Below are positions 43,861 to 54,741 of a stretch of 64,000 bases of DNA, piece by piece. Both the position numbers and the translations under genes were made by a program. The first letter of the stretch is position 1, and every line of letters begins with the position of its first letter. The notes under the pieces were generated by a model. It was given only the letters and a program-made list of their open reading frames with translations. It had not been told where the DNA came from and ran no database searches. The stretch covers positions 32,146,708 through 32,210,707 of the forward strand of contig OX411559.1 of NCBI GenBank assembly GCA_948146395.1, in the 5' to 3' direction. Source of the DNA: Fragum whitleyi. Taxonomy: Eukaryota; Mollusca; Bivalvia; Cardiida; Cardiidae.

Positions 43861-46800
43861 TTAATGATAATAATGATAATAATGATAATAACCATAATAA
43901 TAAGAATCATCATGATCATAATTATAATTAACAAGCAAACTTACTCATATTATCGATTCATTAGATATTGATTATATTCATATTGAACCAATAAGAGAAT
44001 TACAAAAAGAAGGGGTATTTTGGATTTGAAATTTAATTATCTAAAACCAAACTAGCACAAACCTTATATTGTGTGTAGTGATTTGATTCGCCTCGATGAG
44101 GCGATTCATGTGAGTATCCAAAACATAGGGTTAATGAGAAACAGATATTTTAAACTGGAAATACCCCTCATATCTGTACCCCTGAACTGAGTGATATTGT
44201 TTTACCTCCCTTTAATTTTATTCAAACTATTGTCCTTCCCTCCCATTCGATTGGGTTCGAAATAATTATTAAAATCATTCACTTAGTCATTTTCCCTTCC
44301 TTTTTTGTCAATTACTTATAAAGACATTTTTTGCACACGCGGGCCTGTCCTGCGGTCAGGATAACGAAACACTTTCTAATTACGCTCGATCTGCATACGT
44401 TTTACCGTTTAAACAAAATAGAATTGAAACATGAGTAACCAATTGTATACGCTCGGTCGTAAAGACCGTTCATGAAAGCAGTTAAAACACATTTTAAAAA
44501 AAATAATTACATTCAAATCGATCAATACATTCTCTTGATTTTATCGACTGACGCTGATTTTGAATCGTCTTATTCGTCCTTGAAGCCACAAAAATCTATT
44601 TACAGAACAGCGGGCAGATAATATTAAAGGAATCTTATAAAATATCGCTAATTTTGTACATTAAAATTCAAAACTCGTTCAACACGAAACTCGTTTAATT
44701 TCATTTCGAATTCTTTCAAAAAATGACCCCCTTGTCAATTTCACATTGTTTATGATGCATTTATGACCTTTCATATAATCTTTTCATTTTCAAGAGGTCA
44801 CATTTTTCCTTATTTATAATTCATGATTAAACCACAATGTGAACCATTTCCCTCGCTGCCTTGCTGATCGACTCGATTTTCGATAGAAACCTTCTAGGTT
44901 AACGTATACAGTTAACAACATCGTGAAATTGACAATGTGAATGATTTTGGAATGATTTAGGAATGAAATTGAACGAGTGTTTGGAGCGATCTTTGGGTGA
45001 ATATAATGGGAGGTAATCCTATATCGCAAATTTTGTTCAGGATGAACAAAATTAGCGGTATTGATTACATTCCTTTAATACAAAATGCATACAATGTCTA
45101 TACATATCTTCCTATGTCTTCAAGAACCTATGAGACGCTTTCAATTTGAATTATGTCAGTGAAATCACGATTTTTTTTCTATCAAAATTTATTTTGAATG
45201 AAGTTATGGATTCTACATTTTTCAATGGGTTTGAGCGTGTGTGATTGGTTAAAGTAAGTGTTAGGAATGAGTGAATGGAGCGCTGAGTGAGCGATTTAGA
45301 ATGGTTTTGATTGAAGTGAATGTCAATTTCACGATGTAACTAACTGTAATCAAGTAGAATTTGTTGACTTTTACCGGGTAAATGAGATATGTTTAAGTCT
45401 ATTAGAGACTCTTAAATTAGTCCATAGAATATATAAAAGAAAAGAAATAAATAAACAAAATAAACAAACTCAATAAATTTACAGACGAATGGAAGCCGCG
45501 CCATCACACATGTCATTCCACATCATAAGTAGTTTTCTAAAAAAAAGCGGCGTTTAGATAGAATCAGTGCTACGAGTTGATTTTATTAAGTAAGGAATTC
45601 GTAATTGTCAAGCAGTCAAACCAACTCTGTGTTCAAGATGTAAAAACGTTTCGCGAGCGCTTTGAGATGATACCCCGCTTTGCAAGTGCACATACGTGCA
45701 AAGCGAGGTATCATTTCGAAAACGCTTCGCTAACGCTTTCATCCTGAACGCAGGGCGGGATATGCAGTAAAACCTGTCTTATATTGTATTATAAAGTAGG
45801 ACTTACAGTTGAAAACATCATGAAATTGACTGTCATTCCGATCAAAACCATTCTTAATCTCCCACTCAGCGCTCCATTCATTCATTCCAAAAACTCACTC
45901 AAACCATTTAAAAACGCTCCAAAATCAATAAAAATAACAACTATATTTAAAATAAAAATCGGTGGATAAAATCCACCATTCCACCTACATAATTGATTTT
46001 TATAAGCGTTTGATGAGTTCATGAATACAAACAATGCTATTCATAGAACCTGTATGCATATTGTATTAAAGGGAGGTAATAACAATCGTTAATTCTGTTA
46101 ATAATGAACAAAATATCGAAATTGGATTACCTCCCTTGAACTTCACTCAAAACTCACTTCACAAGCTCATTCGATTTCATTCGAAAATCATTCCAATATC
46201 ATTCATCTTCCCAATGTCACGATGATCATTAATGGATTAAATATGATTCAAGTCAGTGTCGGGTCAATAAAATCGACCCATACACGGATTAGACATTTTA
46301 CATAAAAGTCAGGTATGATTTGTACATCTATTGAAAGGATTTCATTTCAATATAAATTCAAAAGCTCGACTTTAGCGCCCATTTAGTGAAAGACGCGAAA
46401 AAATCTTTCTATTGTCGGCTACTTATTGATTTTTTAATCGGACTGCGAAGCAGTTCGCATTTATAAATACCGTTTTCCAGAAATCCAGTCTGATTGACCC
46501 ACTACATTTTTACCATTATCTTCTGAGCAATGTGTTCAAACCTAATTACGTGTTTTCAAACACCGAAGAAACGGCCTTTTCAGTCACAATCTACAAACTT
46601 TGTTTTTATCTTATTTACTTTTCGACAAATAGAGAAGAGGCTAATACAAAATTTGATGTAATTTTTGCTTTTAGTAATTACCAGTTAGTATTTTCAGTGT
46701 TTATAACAAGATTTTCGGTTGAGTAAAGGAGTTGAAACGTAAAATAGGTTTACTGCATAATAAATTTGTAGCACTTACAATATTGCTGCTCTGATTTTTT

Positions 46801-49800
46801 TCTCGAACGGTCATTTACCAGTTGCAGGGCTGACAACCAATCAAATTCTGTTATGATTATCACTCGGTCAAAACCCACGCGTAAATTCAGACCACGTGGT
46901 AGATGCAAATGGACATCGTCTGCTCGAAATGTGTCAATTAAGGTGTTTGTCATTGGTCAATGGTCGTCTGCAATCGGACAGGGAGCGTGGGAAGTTTACT
47001 TTTTGTTCGCATGGTGGAGTACTGTTGACTATGGGCTAACAAATAGAAATAATTTTGTAATTTTGAAATATTTGATTTCAATGAGCACTCTTACCCGCTC
47101 CAATCCTATTTTCAATAAATTCAAATTTGAGTATGAAGAAAAATTATTCAACAACAAATAAACCGACAAAAACATACGATAAACTGATATAGGATAGCAG
47201 TAAGAGCGATCTATTTTTAGAACAACTCATGAATAATCATAGAGTGCTGCTAGATTCAATCGAATGGTCAGAAACCAAAGATATAAATAGCATAGTTGGC
47301 GATTTCACGTGTTTCTTGAGGGAAAATGCATTTATAGTATTTGGGAAAACCCAATGCTTGAAATACAAACATGTTGGTAATCAAAATTGTAAATAGTTTA
47401 ATGAAAAATGTTTTGTTGCTAAACAGGCTTTTAAACTCTATAAAGAGAGGAATAATATTAACAGACAAGCTTTTAGCTTGGCGCGTGCTCTTTATAACAA
47501 CGTAAAAAAATCTGCTAAGAAATAATTTAGACTAGCAGAGGGCTATCGAATCAGCAAAAATCGGACCCACGAGGTTGGATGAGCTGGCGATGTCCTCGAA
47601 AAGATGGAGTGTTAAGACAAAAAACTCACAAATTGGGCAAATATTTTACCAACTTTTATTGTCCAAATTTGAGCCCTTTTGATTTGCGAACTATTGCACT
47701 ATCCAAGCCTCTCAATGATGTCCGATTTACAGTGCTGACAGCACTTTGATTAATTATGATAGGATGAAGAATTTGATAAATGCTGATTATTCCAAATTGA
47801 AGGGCGTTTATTGAAAATGTATTTGATGCAGTAAATAACACCGTAAACACTCATCCCGATCAAAATCATTATACAGTTAGTAACATCGTGAAATGGACAA
47901 TCACTCCGATCAAAATCATTCTAAATCGACCACTTAGCGCTCCATTCATTCATTCCAAGCACTCACTCAAATCGATCAAAAACGCCCCAAAATCATTTGA
48001 AAACGTTTCTTAATCGGTCAAAAAGATCAACATTTTATTCACATTGATAAAATCATTCTGCGATTTAATTGGCTGATTTGGGTTTTTAAGTGTCTCTTTG
48101 GTCCACGAAGACACAAAAACCAGTAAAGTACGTACATTTTTAAAAGGAAGGTATTAAATATCACTAATTTTGTTTATCTTGGACAAAATTAGCGACAATG
48201 GATTACCTCCCTTTAATTTCACCCAAAACTCGCCCAACAAACTCATTCGAATTCATTCCAAAATCATTTCAAAATCATTCATCTTGTGAATTTCACGATG
48301 TTGTTAACTGTTAACCGCTCGCTCAGTGATCCGGTCGAGACATCCTATATACTCAATTCATTCAAAACGCAATGAAATCATTCAAAGCGCCCCGAATTTC
48401 CATTTCAACCTTTCAAAGCATTCCATGATTAACTTGGTGTGCAATAGAGTTCTGTAATTAATATAATGTACATTTACCGAGCCAAAAAAGAAACGGCTCA
48501 TCGGGACAATTTTAGTCATACGATTTTTTTTGATTTTTTTTTGGTTAAAAGGCTTGTTTAGAAATTTCAATGAACAGTCTTTCTAAGAAATGATGTTAAT
48601 CACCAATGATAGCAAAAGTTGGGATAAAAGCTATACCCTTATCTATGTCGAGCTTCATTTTTTTGTATTTGGAGTTCATTTCAATTTATCATGACACAAG
48701 GTTTAGATCTTACCTATCCGAAAAGCGTATAGAGTGTTCAGACTTGTGGGAGCACTGTCTAGCCAGTAACCTTGTTTTGCGTAACCAGTTAACAACATCG
48801 TGTAATTGACATGTTGAATGAATTTGGAATGATTTGGAATGAAACCAATACCGTCAATTTTGTTCAGGATGAACAAAATTAGCGATATTTATTACCTCCC
48901 TTTAACAAAATATGCATACAATTTCTATTGATAACTTACAATTTGAATTATGATAGTGAAATCACGATTCTTTCTTTATCTATATTTATTTCGAAGGTTG
49001 CTGTTGATTTTATCTTTTCTGGTCATTTTGGAGCGTTTTTGAGTGGTTTGAGTGAGTGTTTAGAATGAATGAATTAATTAATTAATTAATTAATGGAGCG
49101 CTGAGTGAACGATTTGGAATGGTTTTGATTGAGATTAATATCAAATTCACGATGTAACTAACTGTATAAATATGGAATTGTTGGCCATGGCAGTCACAAG
49201 TTCATAATGTTCTTTTTATCGCACACAGTTTGATAACAGTAATGATATTGACGTTTTTCCCGAAAAAATCTTTTCATGTAAAATATTTTGCGTTCACATG
49301 AAAACAGTTCAATTTCAAATCAATTTCAATTCAGTAGTTTATTTCTCTGACTTGTACATAAATGTTCCTCGTCAATTCACATGACAAAATATTACATACA
49401 GAACAAAAGAACAACAACAATATACAAACAATAATAAATGTATCAAAATATTAGATCTTCTACTTTTTGCAGAGTTGATTTGTTGAGTTGTTCTTTTTAT
49501 CGAACACATTTTGATAACAGCAATGATATTGACGTTTTTCCCGCAAAAATCTTTTCATGTCAAATATTTTGCGTTCACATGAAAACAATGTACTAGTAGT
49601 ACTGAATATTGGACTTAAAAAGGATTTGTAAGATAAGAACTTAAAGAAGTAGTTAATTTATTCCTATAGAGGCAATTGTTTCATAATCTGATTATTGTCA
49701 TAGATATAATAACTATTGCCTTTGCTGTAGGTATGTTACATGTACTCGTCACGCAAAAAAAGCCAATCAGATATTTCTGCAAAAAAGATATTTGAAAAAA

Positions 49801-52800
49801 GAGATCGGCTGAAGTAGAGGCGAACCATAAGTCGCGTATCAATAATTCTTTAATGTAAAATGATCATCCCCAATTAAGAAAAGCATCCAAGTGCGAAAAG
49901 TTTCGACCCTAGTCAGACTGCGCACTCCGCGCAGTCAGACAAGGATCGACACTTCACGCACTTTCCAAATTATCCATTTTCGCCTGAAGGGTCGAATATA
50001 CATATTACAAAAATAGATTAGATTTGTCATTTTTTTCAGTGCAGACAACACGCAATGAAGGAAGCTTTTGGAAACATGTGTCCTAAACTATGTAACGAGT
50101 TGCGCTTGTCAAAGTGTCATGGATGGTTGTCTTTTGGTAAGCGTGTAGCTGTACTCGAATGTGATGGTTGTTTCAAAAAGGGGGAGGTAACAAAGATTGC
50201 TATGAAGAAATATCAAAACTTACCACCGGGAATAGAGTTAGAGTATTCAAAAGCTTTAAATTCAACAGAACAGAGACTATTTATCAAAAGATTTGTAACA
50301 ACGTTTACCAAATCATTTTTTGGAGTTCATTTGCCAGAGGACTTAGACATAGTGAGCTTTTTATTAGGCGACGAAGTAAATAAACAGCTTGAATACATTA
50401 ATTCAAAACGTGCTTCAGAAACTGTGAACCGATTAGCGTTAAAACATGGTATGGGCGAAGAGCTTTTGAGTTTGAAAGTGTTAGGCTCGAACACCTTCCT
50501 TCCAAAACTGTACGGTGTGTGTGGGGAAGAATATTTCGTGGAATATACCCCGTCACTCGTGACCTTAAATCACGTGTTTGACTCATTACCGGATGTTCGA
50601 TCTATGTATGAACAGTTTCCGTCTTGGAAGGAGAGAGTAAACGTTGCCATAAAACTCCTTAATTTTGTGCTCAAAATTGAAGATGATTTACCCAAGCCGT
50701 TTCACTTTTGTGATGCAAAGGGAAGTAACTTTGGCATCAATTCAAAAGGCGACTTAACTTTAACTGATTCAGATGGTATTAGGACAAGTAATATAATTCA
50801 AGACATTCCGTGCGGGACAGATATTGATTGTCATTTCGTCCATTGTCCCGGGATGTGTAACAAAACAACACAGAGATGTTCACCATATATGCTGACAACT
50901 AATTTACAGGTACATTATAACTGGGTCAGAGGTTTTTTTTTATTAGTCGTGCACCATTGATGTATGCAAACGCATATGAATGTTCTACGCAAAGTAAGAA
51001 TCGGTACAATTCCGGAATTGTCCTGCGCAGAGTAGGAATTCCTACTTTGACCGCCAATTCTAGAATCGCGCAAGGGGATTTTATCGATTTTTCACCTGAC
51101 GGAGTCCTTGTGCAAAGTAGGAATAGTACAGGACAAAGTAAGAATTTTTAGGGCAAAAATTATGCCGAAAATAATAACTAGAACAATTCTATAAGTAAAA
51201 TAAGTATATCATTTCGTTTTATAAGCAATGTTTGCATAACAATTGAAATACTTGAAAACAGATATTACTAGAAATAAATTACTTCTTTTCCACTTGTGCT
51301 TTTACGGTTTTTTGACTAGCTTTAGCTCATTAACAATTACGCTTGACCGCAGTAGACCGTTAGCATAGAAAGTTATTTCTTCAGATATAAAGAAAAAAGT
51401 GAACGTTTTCGAAAAATAGTCAATGTAAAATCTCGTGAGTTTTACAACAGCAAGAACAACAGAACATACAAGTGTGATTACATACTTTTTTCGCCAATAC
51501 TTACAATGTCACGAAGTCTTAATTTACAATAAAACTATAACAAATACTCACTTTGTCCAGATTCCTACTTTGCGTACGGACAATTCTGGAATCGTACTGC
51601 GCAAAGTAAGAATTCAAAATATGCCTGACAAAGTGAGAATTGCCACATTGCGCAGGACAATTCCGGAATCGTACAGATTCCTACTTTGTGCAGAACATAC
51701 ATACTTTAAGGCCGCACCTTAATTATTTGCGTGTTCTCGCAGTATTTATTTGTATACGGCTTTATGCTGTTTTAGCTCCACTGGCCTAGGCCACTGGGCC
51801 TATTGTCATGGCATTGTGTACATCGTGCGTTTGTCCGTCAGTACGTCATTGCGTCCGGTCGTAAACCTTTTCATTTAAAAATCTTCTCCTCAGAAATTAC
51901 TGGATAACCAAACTTTACAGGAATGATCTTTGGGTGACCCTTTTGCATAGTTGTTTAAGTTTTTTTTGAACAAATGAAAAACAAGGCTTTTATTGGCGTG
52001 GCTAATTTCCATAAATGGTATTATGTGATTTTTTTATAATATAACTGATAGATAGATAGATAGATAGATAGTTCTACTAAAATTCACTGAATGTATCCTT
52101 GAGCGACCCTATCAGTCTACAAAAAATTACTGTGATCAGATGAAAAATATGTCTTTGATGGGCGGAGTCCATTTCTCCATATATAATATAGTGAAGCTTT
52201 GAAATTCATTTTCTCGGAATCTAACGGATGGAAATTAACCAAAGTTCACTGGAATGATCCTTTAGTGTACCTTTCTCAGACTGCAAAATGTTATTGTGAT
52301 TGGGTGAAAAAAATATGTATTTAACAGGTGGAGGTCAGTTTTCTATTTGTTAGATGTATTCATTGATCTTAAAATTTTCTTTGTAGATATAACAAATGGT
52401 ACGAAAACCTAACAGTAAAAAGTTGATTTCATGGCTCAACGCATATAAACAGACTCTAGGCAAGTTCATCCCTATAGTTCCGCACGCAAGATTGAGGATC
52501 GAGCAACCGTTTTCTCCTATCATTTTCAATGTAGAATTAATCTTTGATGACCCACTTGAAATTACTGGTCTATATACGTAGATTTTGCGCGGTGAGCCGT
52601 GTAATCAACTTTTTACTGTTAGATTCTCGTGCCATTTGTTCGAAAAGATAAAACAGGCTTAAAAATAATGCAGTAAGAAAGTTCTAAATTGAACCTTAAA
52701 TCAATGCTTTTGCTTGACTTAAAACGTAAGGTTCACTGAAACTTTTACTTTTATAATTTTAGTGAAGGGATCAGGTTAAATTTCTATCATTTACTTTTTA

Positions 52801-53791
52801 ATTATACCCGATTTACCTAAGGTATAGGACTCAGCGCCTACGTTAGAGCTCAGTTTTGAAAATATACCTATACTTCTAAATATACCACATTTTCCCGCGT
52901 TTTCAAATACCAAGGTTGGATTAGTTCCCTGGCAATTTTTTACCCAACATGATTCATACCGTTTCTCACCAAAAGTCACCGTGAATGACTTATATTCATA
53001 TTTTCAATAAATAAAAGTCTGTTTAGCTATTTTTAAACGATTTTCTACCATTAACATAAAGAGTCCGTTTATCAGTTTTGTCGAGAGTATGGATTTATGG
53101 GAGGCTTACAGTTATTTACATCGTGAAATTGACATTTTTCTCAATCAAAAGCATTCTAAATCAGGCACTCAGCGCTCCATTGACTCATTCCAAATATTTA
53201 CCCAAACCATTCAAAAACTCTTAAACCTTTTGAAAAATATACAATCAACAACGTCACTCAAAATAAATTTTGATAGACAAAAATCGCGATTTCACTGTCA
53301 TAATTCAAAATTGTAAGCGCCTAATAGGTTTTTGAAGAAAAATGGGCCTATCTAAAGAACTTGTATGCATATTTTATTAAAAGGAAGTAATCAGTATCGC
53401 TAATTTTGTTCAACCTGAACAAAATTTGCGATATTGGATTACCTCCCTTTAATTTCACTCAAAACTCGCTCAACACAATTATTCAATTTCATTCCATATT
53501 CATTCCAAAATCATTCATCTTGTCAATTTCACGATGTAATTAACTGTATATTGATTGTTCACTTAAAATATTTTTCAGGGTATTTGCCAACGGATTTTTC
53601 TCACCAAATATGAAAAGCTGGGACTACTTCGTGATCCGCCAAAGAGTATCCGGGGAGTTTTATCGGAATATTTGAAAGAATGTATTCATCCGCGTGAAAA
53701 GACATTCAAACTTCCTGATAACAACAAGTCTGATAGAAAGATGCTTATTGCTTTGAAGTCATTGCTAGATCGAAGTATCGGAGGACAATAG
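43071..53791 (+). CDS. FAM69/DIPK1-like divergent protein kinase (three exons, ~410 aa)
   Basis: Exons 43071-43220, 50040-50909 and 53579-53791 join in phase 0 with GT/AG borders (CTG|gtttgt...ttttttcag|TGC; CAG|gtacat...tttttcag|GGT). The predicted 410-aa protein has a membrane anchor (residues about 14-36), Cys-rich CRQHAMKEAFGNMCPKLC, and kinase-like HFCDAKGSNFGI, where the FAM69/DIPK family keeps its divergent catalytic loop. A second Cys cluster is IDCHFVHCPGMC, and the C-terminus opens GICQRIFLTKYEKLGLL. FAM69/DIPK1 proteins are ER/Golgi type II membrane proteins of about 430 aa, so size and topology fit. The TDSDG segment would be the DFG-like metal site. The introns (6.8 and 2.7 kb) hold repeats only. 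The paralogue (DIPK1A/B/C) cannot be decided. Confidence 0.85.
43314..43718. mobile_element. 405-bp TIR element, hAT-like ends (intron 1)
   Basis: Ends CAGGGGCCAGTTTCACCAAA and, inverted, CAGGGGCCAGCTTCATCAAA. An internal hairpin AAGAAATTGCTT(ATCAG)AAGCAATTTCTT lies near 43590-43621. No ORF; no clear TSD. Confidence 0.75.
43829..43935. repeat. (AAT)n/(AATGAT)n microsatellite
   Basis: Ten or so TAA repeats passing into TAATGATAA repeats, inside DIPK1-like intron 1. Confidence 0.95.
44650..44760. mobile_element. M1 MITE fragment
   Basis: AATATCGCTAATTTTGTAC...AAACTCGTTCAACACG...CTTGTCAATTTCACATTG: the right half of M1 with a decayed end. Confidence 0.55.
44909..45346. mobile_element. M1 MITE, complete (438 bp)
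   Basis: Starts CAGTTAACAACATCGTGAAA and ends TTTCACGATGTAACTAACTG, with TA at 44907-44908 and 45347-45348. One of the best-preserved copies; its central palindrome is GCAAATTTTGTTC/GAACAAAATTAGCGG. Confidence 0.9.
45648..45737. repeat. Palindromic repeat, ~90 bp
   Basis: CGCTTTGAGATGATACCCCGCTTTGCA is mirrored by TGCAAAGCGAGGTATCATTTCG around a central GTGCACATACG (arms slightly imperfect). Likely a hairpin-forming MITE or regulatory palindrome; function unknown. Confidence 0.75.
45806..46231. mobile_element. M1 MITE, reverse orientation
   Basis: Left end CAGTTGAAAACATCATGAAA after TA. The inner landmarks are reversed relative to 44909-45346 (CACTCAGCGCTCCATTC first). The right end is decayed (AATGTCACGATGATC). 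Confidence 0.75.
46232..47195. other. Intronic DNA, no supported feature
   Basis: Open frames at 46532-46726 and 46853-47161 have no motif or splice context. Lies in DIPK1-like intron 1. Confidence 0.5.
47200..47640 (+). pseudogene. LINE ORF2 remnant (between endonuclease and RT)
   Basis: Broken frames give LLDSIEWSETKDINS and AFKLYKERNNINRQAFS, then LARALYNNVKKSAKK, the linker before LINE reverse transcriptase. Stops and frameshifts throughout; no RT core follows. Confidence 0.65.
47874..48310. mobile_element. M1 MITE, reverse orientation (437 bp)
   Basis: CAGTTAGTAACATCGTGAAA at the left after TA; TTTCACGATGTTGTTAACTG at the right (flank TT). Part of its left half is an alternative sequence (ACATTTTATTCACATTGATAAA...GTGTCTCTTTGG) also present at about 12400-12490, marking a subfamily. 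Confidence 0.85.
48786..49164. mobile_element. M1 MITE, internally deleted (379 bp)
   Basis: CAGTTAACAACATCGTGTAA to TTCACGATGTAACTAACTG, then TA. About 60 bp near the left side are missing, and an (AATT)n expansion lies near 49075-49095. Confidence 0.85.
49206..49588. repeat. ~103-bp direct repeat pair
   Basis: 49206-49308 and 49488-49588 are about 93% identical by eye (both contain ATGATATTGACGTTTTTCCC and TTGCGTTCACATGAAAACA). They flank about 180 bp of unrelated A-rich sequence. Too long for a TSD, so a local duplication. Confidence 0.85.
49889..49968. repeat. Palindromic repeat with GCGCAGTCAGAC arms
   Basis: GTCAGACTGCGC(ACTCC)GCGCAGTCAGAC forms an almost perfect hairpin. Outer arms AGTGCGAAAAGTTTCGA and TCGACACTTCACGCACTT extend it. 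Lies about 70 bp upstream of DIPK1-like exon 2, within intron 1. Confidence 0.8.
50040..50909 (+). CDS. DIPK1-like exon 2: kinase-like core
   Basis: 290 codons, open throughout, after a strong acceptor (TTTTTTTCAG). The ATG at 50055 is in frame but is internal; the exon already codes CRQHA before it. Contains the Cys-rich entry, a long alpha-helical insert, FHFCDAKGSNFG, LTLTDSDGIRT and the C-terminal Cys cluster, ending NLQ at the donor gtacat. Confidence 0.9.
50975..51703. mobile_element. TIR element with repeated subterminal motif (intron 2)
   Basis: Ends TATGAATGTTCTACGCAAAG and, inverted, TATGTATGTTCTGCACAAAG. They extend inward for about 60 bp (ACAATTCCGGAATTGTCCTG in one arm). The GCAAAGTA(A/G)GAAT motif recurs at least seven times in both orientations, mainly in the outer 150 bp. 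No ORF. Repeated subterminal motifs are typical transposase-binding sites (inference). Confidence 0.75.
51765..52340 (-). repeat. Pearl/HINE-like array, reverse orientation
   Basis: Left end: hairpin-capable AGCTCCACTGGCCTAGGCCA, then a degenerate GTCCGTCAGTACGTC tract, then two or three units of about 180 bp (TCACTGAATG(T/A)TCCTT..., AAAATTACTGTGATCAG, AAATATGTCTTTGATGGGCG). A (GATA)n run is inside at about 52046-52070. Mirror image of arrays A-C in layout. Confidence 0.65.
52341..53108. other. Intronic DNA, no supported feature
   Basis: Part of DIPK1-like intron 2; short open frames only. Confidence 0.5.
53109..53546. mobile_element. M1 MITE, complete, next to exon 3
   Basis: CAGTTATTTACATCGTGAAA to TTTCACGATGTAATTAACTG (438 bp), TA at 53107-53108 and 53547-53548. 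Its right end is 32 bp before the exon 3 start, so it sits where branch point and polypyrimidine tract are expected. Confidence 0.9.
53579..53791 (+). CDS. DIPK1-like exon 3: C-terminus and stop
   Basis: 70 codons and TAG. ICQRIF...LLRDPP...LSEYLKECIHP matches the family's C-terminal helix with its final Cys. The acceptor is only about 30 bp downstream of an M1 MITE end. Confidence 0.85.
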   Translation, partial: GICQRIFLTKYEKLGLLRDPPKSIRGVLSEYLKECIHPREKTFKLPDNNKSDRKMLIALKSLLDRSIGGQ

Positions 53792-53859
53792 TGCCACAAA
53801 CATAGAGAATACAGTAGTTTGGCCGAGGTTCTAAACCCACCAAACTCACCGAAAAACAT

Positions 53860-54160
53860 ATATTAACAACTTCGTTCAAAATAAAAATAGCTGGAAAAAA
53901 ATATGGGATTTAAACTTAATTAATTGAATTTTAAGCGTCTGATTAGATCTTTACGAAATAGAAATCTATTTATAGAAGATGTGTGCACATTTTTTAGAGG
54001 GAGGTATTTAAAATCGCTAATTCTGTTCATCCTGAACCAAAAATTGCGAATATGGATTACCTCCCATGAAATTCAAAACTCGCTCCACAAACTCATTCAA
54101 TTTCATTCAAAAACCATTCCATGATCATCCATTTTGTCAATTTCCCGATGTTGTTAACTG
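53860..54160. mobile_element. 5'-truncated M1 MITE in the DIPK1-like 3' end
   Basis: Begins around ACAACTTCGTTCAAAATAAA and ends CCCGATGTTGTTAACTG followed by TA. It starts about 70 bp after the DIPK1-like stop codon and contains an AATAAA (53880-53885) that could serve as the gene's polyadenylation signal. Confidence 0.75.
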
Positions 54161-54741
54161 TAATAGTAAGGGTATCCATATCCATCTTGGGCGTAACTAG
54201 GATTTTGAACTGTTTACGCACCCAGAAGGCGACCAACATAGAATATGTACGATAAAAGCGATATGTGGACTATGACAAACGATAAATGTCCTCCGTCCGA
54301 TCCCCTTTTCTATGATTTGAGCGTTTGAGAATAATCAAAACATCGTAACTGCAGCTTGAATAAGCTGTAGTTTCGGTATTATGATCATTCATCAACGACT
54401 TTTTTCGAAAGATGATTTATTTCTATTAACGCACTTGCGCAATCACTTGAATTTCTGAATCTAAAATAATCATTTTACCTTCCCTAGAAAGAACTTTCGA
54501 AATTTAACCTCCGGTTGACCTGCACTGGAATCAATATTCATTTTAAAGGTTCCAAGATGGTTCTTTTTGCGTGACGGTCAACATTTAAATGTCTTGAAAT
54601 TATCCAAATACTCTTTCTCAAGTTCGAGGTCAACCTTCTGTAATGGAATAACAAGTTTATAAGGTTGAATAATAATTCAACTGAAGATAAAATTCTTGAA
54701 CAGTTCACGATCGACCTTGTATATTTTGATGGATGTATATT
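54161..54741. other. Spacer between the two host genes
   Basis: No element recognised; should contain the Ly-6 gene promoter, but no TATA box or initiator stands out. Confidence 0.5.

Noticed and set aside
46853..47161. 102-aa plus-strand frame in DIPK1-like intron 1
   Set aside because: No motif, no homologous pattern, no splice signals in phase with the gene.
50055..50960. 301-aa single-exon reading starting at ATG 50055
   Set aside because: Coding begins before this ATG at an acceptor (50040), and the last 17 residues are read-through past a splice donor at 50910.
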